Assembly: GCA_947468985.1 (NCBI GenBank)
Contig: CANINJ010000114.1
Span: forward strand, 1-6,386
DNA length: 6,386 nt
Direction of reading: 5' to 3'
From: Bacteroidota bacterium
GTDB taxonomy: Bacteria > Bacteroidota > Bacteroidia > Flavobacteriales > Flavobacteriaceae
This document shows, one piece after another, positions 1 through 5,196 of this stretch (position 1 is the first letter of the stretch; each line of letters begins with the position of its first letter). The notes beneath the pieces were generated by a model. It had not been told where the DNA came from and did not search any database. It saw nothing but the letters and a program-made list of their open reading frames with translations. The position numbers were made by a program, and so were the translations under genes.

Positions 1-941
1 CAACAACTGATAGAGATAATGGTATTGGGTTTGAAAATGACAATTCTATTGTAGATATTTATTCTGAAAATCCGTTAGGGACAGATCCTTATGTATATAC
101 TTATGGTACTAATCAATGTGGATCCTATTCAACTGAAGGTATTTGCTATAATAGAGAGCATTTGGTTCCTCAAGCTTATTTTGAAAATGTCGCTATAAAT
201 CCTATGAAAAATGATCCTTTTCATGTAATGCCTGTAGATGGGAAAGTAAATGGAACAAGAGATAATTTTCCGTTCGGTATAGTACAAATTGCAAGTTATA
301 CCTCAATGAATGGTTCAAAAAAAGGATTTAATTTAAATTCTGGTTATTCAGCTGGTTACGCCTTAACGGTATTTGAACCGATTGATGAATTTAAAGGAGA
401 TATTGCCCGTTCATTATTGTATTTTGCGACTCGTTATGAGGAACAAATGAATGCGTTTTATTTATCTGCAAGTGTCCAATCTAAAGATATGTTTGACGGA
501 AGTAATGATAATGTATTTTCTCCAACATTTTTAAATATTCTACTGACTTGGAATATTTTAGATCCAGTTAGCATAAAAGAAACTAAAAGAAATAACGCCA
601 TTTTTTCATATCAAGGAAATAGAAATCCATTTATTGATCATCCAGAATATGCTTGTCTTATTTGGGCTGATGCTTGTGCGGCTTTATCAACAAATGAATT
701 ACAAATCGCTAAAATTAATATTTATCCAAATCCAACTAACAATCATTCCATTACCATAGAAACTGCCGCTTTAATTGATACTATTCAAATTACTTCTATT
801 AATGGTCAAATAATTAAAGAAGTTAAAAATCCCGTTTCATTCAATGGTTCGTATTCATTAGAAAATTTACCTCAAGGTTTTTACTTTTTAAAATTATCTT
901 CTGATAAAAATTCAGTAACCAAAAAAATAATTGTGAATTAG
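1..941 (+). CDS. Secreted endonuclease I family nuclease with T9SS C-terminal sorting domain (5' partial)
   Basis: This is the 3' part of an extracellular DNA/RNA nuclease. The frame is open from base 3 with no stop, so the gene begins before the window; a TTG at 162 lies inside the conserved NREHL motif and is not the start. About 312 residues are visible. The NREH motif (bases 150-161) carries the Glu-His pair that in the EndA/Vvn/NucM family supplies a metal ligand and the general base. It is followed by PVDGKVNGTRDNFPFG, the family's VNG-R-N metal-site block, then SGYSAGY, EPIDEFKGDIAR and QGNRNPFIDHPEY, all typical of Bacteroidota endonuclease I proteins. The last ~77 residues (bases ~708-938) begin with IYPNP and end in a KKIIVN beta strand, which is a type A T9SS sorting domain, so the protein is probably exported through the outer membrane by the Por/Spr machinery. 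A signal peptide is expected upstream but cannot be seen. A likely role is nutrient or phosphate scavenging from DNA (inference). The family call is firm. Confidence 0.93.
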   Translation, partial: TTDRDNGIGFENDNSIVDIYSENPLGTDPYVYTYGTNQCGSYSTEGICYNREHLVPQAYFENVAINPMKNDPFHVMPVDGKVNGTRDNFPFGIVQIASYTSMNGSKKGFNLNSGYSAGYALTVFEPIDEFKGDIARSLLYFATRYEEQMNAFYLSASVQSKDMFDGSNDNVFSPTFLNILLTWNILDPVSIKETKRNNAIFSYQGNRNPFIDHPEYACLIWADACAALSTNELQIAKINIYPNPTNNHSITIETAALIDTIQITSINGQIIKEVKNPVSFNGSYSLENLPQGFYFLKLSSDKNSVTKKIIVN

Positions 942-973
942 ATTTTAATCAATCTTAAAACTATACAAACAAA

Positions 974-1001
974 AAAAGCTTCGAATTACTTCGAAGCTTT
1001 T
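974..1001. terminator. Bidirectional intrinsic terminator between the nuclease gene and tRNA-His
   Basis: A perfect 12-bp inverted repeat, AAAAGCTTCGAA (974-985) and TTCGAAGCTTTT (990-1001), is separated by a 4-base loop, TTAC. Read on the minus strand it is followed by a run of seven T (complement of 971-977), an ideal U tract for ending the tRNA-His transcript. Read on the plus strand it follows the nuclease stop by 32 bases and has TTTT, then GC, then TTTTT. It therefore serves convergent transcription from both sides, and looks stronger for the tRNA side. No other terminator is visible for the minus-strand operon. Confidence 0.85.
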
Positions 1002-1010
1002 GCGTTTTTG

Positions 1011-1085
1011 GGTGGCTGACCGGGTTCGAACCGGCGACCCTCGGCACCACAAACCAATACTCTAACCAGCTGAGCTACAACCACC
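1011..1085 (-). tRNA. tRNA-His (anticodon GUG)
   Basis: The minus strand folds into a complete cloverleaf. The acceptor arm GTGGTTG pairs with CAGCCAC and carries the extra 5' G (position -1, base 1085) opposite discriminator C73 (base 1011), the hallmark of tRNA-His. The D stem is GCTC/GAGT with loop AGCTGGTTA. The anticodon stem is TTGGT/GCCGA with loop TTGTGGT, giving anticodon GTG at 1048-1050. The T arm is GCCGG-TTCGAAC-CCGGT. The 3' CCA is not encoded: after C73 the sequence reads CAAAAA, so it must be added by the CCA-adding enzyme. It has its own promoter upstream (1100-1130) and a strong terminator downstream (974-1001). It is also downstream of bshB1 on the same strand, so read-through from that operon could add to its expression. 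Confidence 0.96.
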
Positions 1086-1099
1086 ATTTTTAACGAGTG

Positions 1100-1130
1100 C
1101 AAATATAAGTCAAAAGTTTTATTTTGCAAA
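1100..1130 (-). promoter_or_regulatory. Bacteroidota-type sigma(A) promoter for tRNA-His
   Basis: On the minus strand, TTTG (complement of 1127-1130) is followed after exactly 19 bases by TATATTTG (complement of 1100-1107). This matches the Bacteroidota consensus of -33 TTTG and -7 TAnnTTTG. The -7 box ends 14 bases before the mature tRNA 5' end, giving a leader of only a few bases for RNase P to remove. The -33 element lies 16 bases beyond the bshB1 stop codon, so the promoter fits wholly in the 61-base gap. Confidence 0.8.
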
Positions 1131-1146
1131 GGAAAAAATCAAATAA

Positions 1147-1863
1147 TTAAATCAAATTCCCTAAGCTATTGACTGCCAAATACCTTTCTACGGTAAATCC
1201 TTCAGCATATTCCGTTCCTATTAATCGTCCTAATTCTCGGGAACGATTATGAATACTTTCCAAGAAGTTTTTTGTTGCAATTGGAGTTTCAGGTTCTTCG
1301 GAATTAGGGTTGTAAAACTGAGAACCGTAAGCCAAAATTGAAGCTTCTTTTTTATCGATAAAACCTGTAATATCAACAACAAAATCAGGTTCAATATTTT
1401 TCCATTGAATATAATGATACACTAATTTTGGTCGCCAAGCCTCTTGTTGAATCCCATCAATAGAAGTTGCTATTTTAACCAATCCTGATAAAAAACAAGC
1501 GTCAGAAACTAATTTGCTTCCTTTTGCGTGATCAATATGACGGTCATCAATTGCATTGCATAAAACTATTTCTGGTTTGTATTTTCTAATGATTTCAATG
1601 ATTCTCATTTGGTGACTTTCATCATTTAGAAAAAAACCATCACGCATATCTAGGTTTTCTCTGATGGAAACTCCTAGAATTTTTGCCGCAGCTTCCGATT
1701 CATTATTCCTAATTTCAACCGAACCACGAGTTCCTAATTCGCCACGTGTCAAATCGATAATTCCAACTTTTTTTCCCAAGGAAATCTCTTTTGCAATAGT
1801 TCCTGAACATCCTAATTCTACATCGTCTGGATGAGCGCCAAAGGCAAGTATACCTAATTTCAT
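1147..1863 (-). CDS. bshB1: Bacillithiol biosynthesis deacetylase BshB1
   Basis: It deacetylates N-acetyl-glucosaminyl-L-malate to glucosaminyl-L-malate, the second step of bacillithiol synthesis, in the cytoplasm (after BshA and before BshC, neither of which is in the window). The 238-residue length fits the family (PIG-L/LmbE-like zinc deacetylases). The N-terminal AHPDDVELGCSGT motif gives zinc ligands His11 and Asp14 and the catalytic base Asp13. The DLTRGELGTRG block (38-48) is typical of BshB1. DDRHIDH (106-112) supplies His112 as the third zinc ligand. The C-terminal SQFYNPN and YAEGF segments also match the family. The ATG overlaps the stop of the isochorismate synthase gene by 4 bases (ATGA), so translation is probably coupled and the gene is the last protein-coding member of its operon. 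The related deacetylase BshB2, or a mycothiol-type MshB, is possible but fits less well. Confidence 0.93.
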   Translation of the reverse strand: MKLGILAFGAHPDDVELGCSGTIAKEISLGKKVGIIDLTRGELGTRGSVEIRNNESEAAAKILGVSIRENLDMRDGFFLNDESHQMRIIEIIRKYKPEIVLCNAIDDRHIDHAKGSKLVSDACFLSGLVKIATSIDGIQQEAWRPKLVYHYIQWKNIEPDFVVDITGFIDKKEASILAYGSQFYNPNSEEPETPIATKNFLESIHNRSRELGRLIGTEYAEGFTVERYLAVNSLGNLI

Positions 1864-2924
1864 ACTATAATATTTTTCATTGTCATTGCTTTATTCGCTG
1901 TTTCTTGCCATTCATTTTCAGGATTGCTATCTTTTGTGATTCCGCAACCGATATATAAATGGGCTTCTATTTTATCCAATTTTGATTGTATTTGCATACA
2001 TCTTAAATTCACAAATAAATCCGTTTCTGAATTTTCATTTTTGTTTATTTCACCCAAAAAACCAGCGTAAAAACTTCTATTATATCCTTCATTTTCAATA
2101 ATAAAATCTTTAGCACTACTTTTTGGTAAACCACAAACTGCTGGCGTTGGATGCAAAAGTAAAACTAATTGTTTTAATGATGCGTCTTCATTAATATTTC
2201 CTTTAATATCTGTTTTCAAATGCAATAAATTTCCAGCTTTTAATGTATATGGCGCTGAAATTTCGACTTCAGAAGTCACATTATTAATTGTTTCCAATAT
2301 ATAATCCGTGACAAATTGTTGCTCAACCTGCTCTTTATTTCCCCAAATTACTGCCTCATTATTTTGAAATAACTGCGTTCCTGCCAAAGCTACAGTATGA
2401 AATTCATTACCATTTGCTTTGAGCAATCGTTCCGGCGTGGCACCCATCCACAAACCAATTTCAGGATGAAACCAGCAATAAGCAAAGGCTGTGGGATAGG
2501 TATTTACTAATCTTTCAAATAATGAAACCAAGTCGAAATTTGGCAAATCAATTACTTCCTCACGTGATAAAACAACTTTATTAAAACTTCTATTTTCAAT
2601 GGCATCAATTGCCTTTTGAACTAAATTTTCAAAGTTATTTATTGCAAATTCATCTACAAAAGTTTCGGAATTGGAGTTTTTAATTATGGGATTTGGAAAG
2701 TATTCAATTTCAATTAAATCCGATTCCCGCTCTGGAATTAGCAATACCTGTTTGCCATCAAATGGAGCAAAAACAAAACCTTTTTCGGTGAAATCTTCTG
2801 TTAAATACAACTGATTGTTCTTTTGAAAAAGCCCTGAAATACTATTTATATTGGGTTTGCTATAAATTACAAACGGCAAGTTTTGCTGAAATTGTTGTTT
2901 TACTTTTATAAAAAAATCAATCAT
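1860..2924 (-). CDS. menF: Isochorismate synthase (chorismate-binding enzyme, MenF type)
   Basis: It is predicted to isomerise chorismate to isochorismate, the entry step of menaquinone synthesis, in the cytoplasm. The C-terminal two thirds (about residues 100-350) is the chorismate-binding fold. NKVVLSREE carries Lys116, the expected general base; GATPERLL gives Glu165, the expected general acid; ALAGTQ (179-184), EQVEQQFV (Glu201), LHPTPAVCGLP (257-267) and the metal-binding end GCGITKDS..ENEWQE (Glu338) follow in family order. The N-terminal ~100 residues are divergent. At 354 residues it is shorter than E. coli MenF (431), as is usual in Bacteroidota. The HPTPAV block distinguishes isochorismate synthases from anthranilate and aminodeoxychorismate synthases. 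A role in siderophore synthesis (EntC-like) is possible, but the adjacent thioesterase and absence of siderophore genes favour menaquinone. The start follows the thioesterase gene by 37 bases with no Shine-Dalgarno site. Confidence 0.9.
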   Translation of the reverse strand: MIDFFIKVKQQFQQNLPFVIYSKPNINSISGLFQKNNQLYLTEDFTEKGFVFAPFDGKQVLLIPERESDLIEIEYFPNPIIKNSNSETFVDEFAINNFENLVQKAIDAIENRSFNKVVLSREEVIDLPNFDLVSLFERLVNTYPTAFAYCWFHPEIGLWMGATPERLLKANGNEFHTVALAGTQLFQNNEAVIWGNKEQVEQQFVTDYILETINNVTSEVEISAPYTLKAGNLLHLKTDIKGNINEDASLKQLVLLLHPTPAVCGLPKSSAKDFIIENEGYNRSFYAGFLGEINKNENSETDLFVNLRCMQIQSKLDKIEAHLYIGCGITKDSNPENEWQETANKAMTMKNIIV

Positions 2925-2961
2925 AATTTCATTTGTATGAGTTTAAAACACATTTAAATTA

Positions 2962-3390
2962 CTACTTGTTTTTTATTTGTAAAACCATATTTGTCAGTTT
3001 ACAAAGCGAAATTAATTTCCCTTCTTCATCGGTGATTTTAATTTCCCATAGATGCAAACTACGTCCTTTGTGAATGATTTTTGCAGTTCCAAAAACAATT
3101 CCTTCTTTTTTGCTTCTCAAATGATTGGCTGAAATTTCAATGCCTCGAATTTCACTTTCTTCAGGATTTACAAACAACATTGAAGCCGCACTTCCCACAC
3201 TTTCTGCCAAAGCTACTGATGCGCCGCCGTGCAACAATCCCATTGGTTGATGAATTCTTGGATTGACAGGCATTTTGGCAACTAAAAAATCGTCGCCTGC
3301 ATCTATAAATTCAATTTCTAATGTTTCCATCAAAGTGTTTTTTGAAAACGCATTACACATTGAAAGGATTTTCTCTTTATCGAAAGCCAT
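2962..3390 (-). CDS. Hotdog-fold acyl-CoA thioesterase (PaaI/YdiI-like; likely DHNA-CoA thioesterase)
   Basis: A 142-residue single-domain hotdog thioesterase, the size usual for the PaaI/YdiI group. The motif QPMGLLHGGASVALAESVGS (48-67) holds the HGG oxyanion turn and Glu63, which falls at the same place as the catalytic Glu63 of E. coli YdiI. SANHLRS (87-93) and the GRSLHLWEIKITDEEGKLIS strand pair complete the fold. YdiI-type enzymes hydrolyse 1,4-dihydroxy-2-naphthoyl-CoA before MenA in menaquinone synthesis. Being the first gene of an operon with isochorismate synthase makes that substrate likely here, but a broader aromatic acyl-CoA role cannot be excluded from sequence. The ATG at 3390 is preceded by an A-rich leader, typical of this phylum. 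Confidence 0.9.
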   Translation of the reverse strand: MAFDKEKILSMCNAFSKNTLMETLEIEFIDAGDDFLVAKMPVNPRIHQPMGLLHGGASVALAESVGSAASMLFVNPEESEIRGIEISANHLRSKKEGIVFGTAKIIHKGRSLHLWEIKITDEEGKLISLCKLTNMVLQIKNK

Positions 3391-3400
3391 TTTTTTTGAT

Positions 3401-3432
3401 GTAAAAATAAGACATTATAAGGTTAGTTGAAA
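3401..3432 (-). promoter_or_regulatory. Possible weak promoter for the thioesterase-menF-bshB1 operon
   Basis: On the minus strand TATTTTTAC (complement of 3401-3409) resembles the -7 box TAnnTTTG with A in place of the last G. TTTC (complement of 3429-3432) lies 19 bases upstream, in the place of the TTTG -33 box. It ends 10 bases before the start codon, which would leave a very short leader. The match is imperfect in both boxes, so this is a tentative call based mainly on position and spacing. Confidence 0.3.
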
Positions 3433-3442
3433 ATTTATTACC

Positions 3443-3478
3443 ATTTTAGTGCGCTTATGCAAATTGGCAAACTAAAAT
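3443..3478. repeat. Inverted repeat in the divergent intergenic region, possible operator
   Basis: Perfect 8-base arms ATTTTAGT (3443-3450) and ACTAAAAT (3471-3478) flank a 20-base centre that itself holds a near-palindrome, TGCAAATTGGCA (3458-3469). It sits between the start of the minus-strand operon (3390) and the start of the plus-strand lipoprotein gene (3569), where a shared regulator could bind. No T tract follows, so it is not a terminator. In sequence this AT-rich, an 8-base repeat could arise by chance. Confidence 0.3.
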
Positions 3479-3521
3479 CAATACTTTTTCGTTATCCATT
3501 AACAAATTAGAAGTTCGGGTA

Positions 3522-3553
3522 TTTATTATTATCAAATTAATACCTATTTTTAC
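3522..3553 (+). promoter_or_regulatory. Possible weak promoter for the beta-helix lipoprotein gene
   Basis: TATTTTTAC (3545-3553) stands in the place of the TAnnTTTG -7 box, with TTTA (3522-3525) 19 bases upstream in the place of the -33 TTTG. The box ends 15 bases before the ATG. It carries the same 9-base core as the candidate promoter on the opposite strand at 3401-3409. Both elements depart from consensus by one base, so the call is tentative. Confidence 0.3.
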
Positions 3554-3568
3554 AAAAAATCAGTAGCA

Positions 3569-5113
3569 ATGCGAAATACAATTTATGTCCTTTTTATCGG
3601 AATTTTAATTTCAATGTCATCGTGTAGAAAAGATTTTGTATTTGAACCAAACTCAGGTAATTTGGGTTTTTCAAAAGATACAGTTTACTTAGATACTGTT
3701 TTTACTAATATAGGATCAAGCACTTACACTTTAAAAGTATATAATAAAAGTAACAATGACATCTTAATTCCTAAAATCCAATTAGGAAAAGGAGCGGCAT
3801 CAAAATACAGAATGACTATTGATGGAATGCAAGGTCAAAACGGAAAAATATTTAATAATGTTGAACTTTTAGCCAAGGACAGTATGTATGTTTTCATTGA
3901 AACTACAGCTGAAATTACCGATGCAAATCCTACCGATTTTTTATACACCGATCAAATTCAATTTGATTCTGGCAGTAAATTACAAAATGTTGAATTGGTA
4001 ACTTTAATACAAGATGCGGTATTTTTATACCCACAAAAGTACGTTGATGCCACAACTGGCACAGTATCTTATGAATCATTGCCTTTTGGCGAAGATCAAA
4101 TTTACGGTTTCGTTTTAGACCATAATGATCACAATGACGAATACCATTGGACAAATACGAAGCCTTACGTTATCTATGGTTATGCGGGAATTCCGAGTGG
4201 CGAAACGCTCAATATTGATCCAGGAGCGCGAATACATTTTCACGCTAATTCAGGAATTATTGTTGGAAATGGTGGTTCATTAAAAGTAAATGGACAAGTT
4301 TCTACAACTACCGCTTTAGAAAAAGAAGTCATTTTTGAAGGCGACCGATTAGAACCTGGTTTTTCTGATGTTCCCGGACAATGGGGGTTGATTTGGATGA
4401 GCCAAGGAAGTGTCAACAATCAAATTAATCATTTAACTTTAAAAAATGCAACCGTTGGAATTTTCGTGGGAGATGTTGAAAATGCTACAAATACCACTTT
4501 AAAAATTGACAATTCACAGATTTATAATTGTTCCAATCTTGGGATATTGGCTCGAACTGCAAAAATTGAAGGCACTAATTTAGTCATCAATTCTGCTGGT
4601 CAGGCAAGTATCGCTTGCACCGAAGGCGGTTCCTATCTTTTCAAACATTGCACGTTCAATAACAACTGGCAAAGTTCCAAACAAGTTGGGGTATTAGTGA
4701 GTAATTACAGTAATATCAATGATATTATTACCCCAATTGCATTGAATCAGGCGGAATTTGACAATTGCATTATCTATGGTTCCAACCAAGTTGAAATGAT
4801 TTTGGATAAAAAAGACGGTGCCAATTTCAATTATCAATTCAATAATTGTTTGCTCAAATTTAATAACACAGCCAATCAATTCACCAACAATCCTTTGTAT
4901 TTATTTGATACTGATGCAACACATTACACCAATATTATTAGAAATCGAGACCCTAAATTTCAAAATGCAAATCAAAATAAGTTGAATATTGACGCTACTT
5001 CCGCCGCTTTCGCAAATGGAAATCCGGCATATCTAATTTTGACCGATATTTTGGGAATTGCCAGGACTTTACCACCAGATTTGGGTGCTTTTCAAAATGC
5101 ACCGTTTAATTAA
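3569..5113 (+). CDS. Lipoprotein with right-handed beta-helix, function unknown
   Basis: I recognise the architecture but not a characterised function. Residues 1-18 are a short lipoprotein signal peptide (MR, then a hydrophobic run, then SMSS) ending at Cys19, the lipidation site; the mature N-terminus reads CRKDFVFE. Residues ~30-150 form a strand-rich, Ig/ASH-like domain (DTVYLDTVFTNIGSSTYTL and following). Residues ~205-480 look like a parallel beta-helix: IDPGARIHFHANSGIIVGNG is a typical first turn, followed by repeated short strands with Asn and Gly turns (NGQVS, LKNATVGIFV, IDNSQIYNCSN, FKHCTFNNN, FDNCIIYGS, FNNCLLKFNN). The end, ILGIART..PDLGAFQ (495-509), matches the terminal D-G-R-PDIGAYE motif of many Bacteroidota beta-helix proteins. 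It probably sits on the outer membrane; whether it faces outward, and whether it binds or cleaves polysaccharide, cannot be decided. No pectate-lyase catalytic set is evident. It runs opposite to the menaquinone operon and 83 bases ahead of purL. Confidence 0.85.
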   Translation: MRNTIYVLFIGILISMSSCRKDFVFEPNSGNLGFSKDTVYLDTVFTNIGSSTYTLKVYNKSNNDILIPKIQLGKGAASKYRMTIDGMQGQNGKIFNNVELLAKDSMYVFIETTAEITDANPTDFLYTDQIQFDSGSKLQNVELVTLIQDAVFLYPQKYVDATTGTVSYESLPFGEDQIYGFVLDHNDHNDEYHWTNTKPYVIYGYAGIPSGETLNIDPGARIHFHANSGIIVGNGGSLKVNGQVSTTTALEKEVIFEGDRLEPGFSDVPGQWGLIWMSQGSVNNQINHLTLKNATVGIFVGDVENATNTTLKIDNSQIYNCSNLGILARTAKIEGTNLVINSAGQASIACTEGGSYLFKHCTFNNNWQSSKQVGVLVSNYSNINDIITPIALNQAEFDNCIIYGSNQVEMILDKKDGANFNYQFNNCLLKFNNTANQFTNNPLYLFDTDATHYTNIIRNRDPKFQNANQNKLNIDATSAAFANGNPAYLILTDILGIARTLPPDLGAFQNAPFN

Positions 5114-5140
5114 AAAAATAATTAATCCTTACTTATTAAT

Positions 5141-5172
5141 TTTGCACATTGCACTTTTTTAAAGTAATTTTG
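5141..5172 (+). promoter_or_regulatory. Bacteroidota-type promoter for purL
   Basis: TTTG (5141-5144), a 20-base spacer and TAATTTTG (5165-5172) match the -33 TTTG and -7 TAnnTTTG consensus. The box ends 24 bases before the purL ATG, leaving a short A-rich leader with no Shine-Dalgarno site. The TTTG serving as the -33 element is itself the end of an identical TAATTTTG box at 5137-5144, discussed as a separate finding. Confidence 0.65.
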
Positions 5173-5196
5173 CGCAACACAACAATACTACATAAA

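Noticed and set aside
162..164. TTG as the start codon of the nuclease gene
   Set aside because: The frame is open back to base 3 and encodes conserved family sequence (YSENPLGTDPY, CYNREH) before this point; the TTG is the Leu after the catalytic His.
1010..1011. Encoded 3' CCA tail of tRNA-His
   Set aside because: After discriminator C73 the minus strand reads CAAAAA, so CCA is not encoded.
3081..3266. Plus-strand open frame of 61 codons
   Set aside because: It lies wholly inside the well-supported thioesterase gene on the other strand and has no recognisable protein features.
3930..4154. Minus-strand open frame of 74 codons
   Set aside because: It is antisense to the lipoprotein gene, has no promoter or family-like sequence, and is a compositional shadow.
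4711..4727. TAATATCA-A-TGATATTA near-perfect palindrome
   Set aside because: It lies inside the beta-helix coding sequence (Asn-Ile-Asn-Asp-Ile-Ile), has a one-base loop and no U tract; best explained by AT-rich codons.
5106..5125. TTAATTA/TAATTAA inverted repeat at the end of the lipoprotein gene as a terminator
   Set aside because: The 7-bp stem is A-T only, has an all-A loop and no T tract, so it would be too weak; no convincing terminator is seen between this gene and purL.
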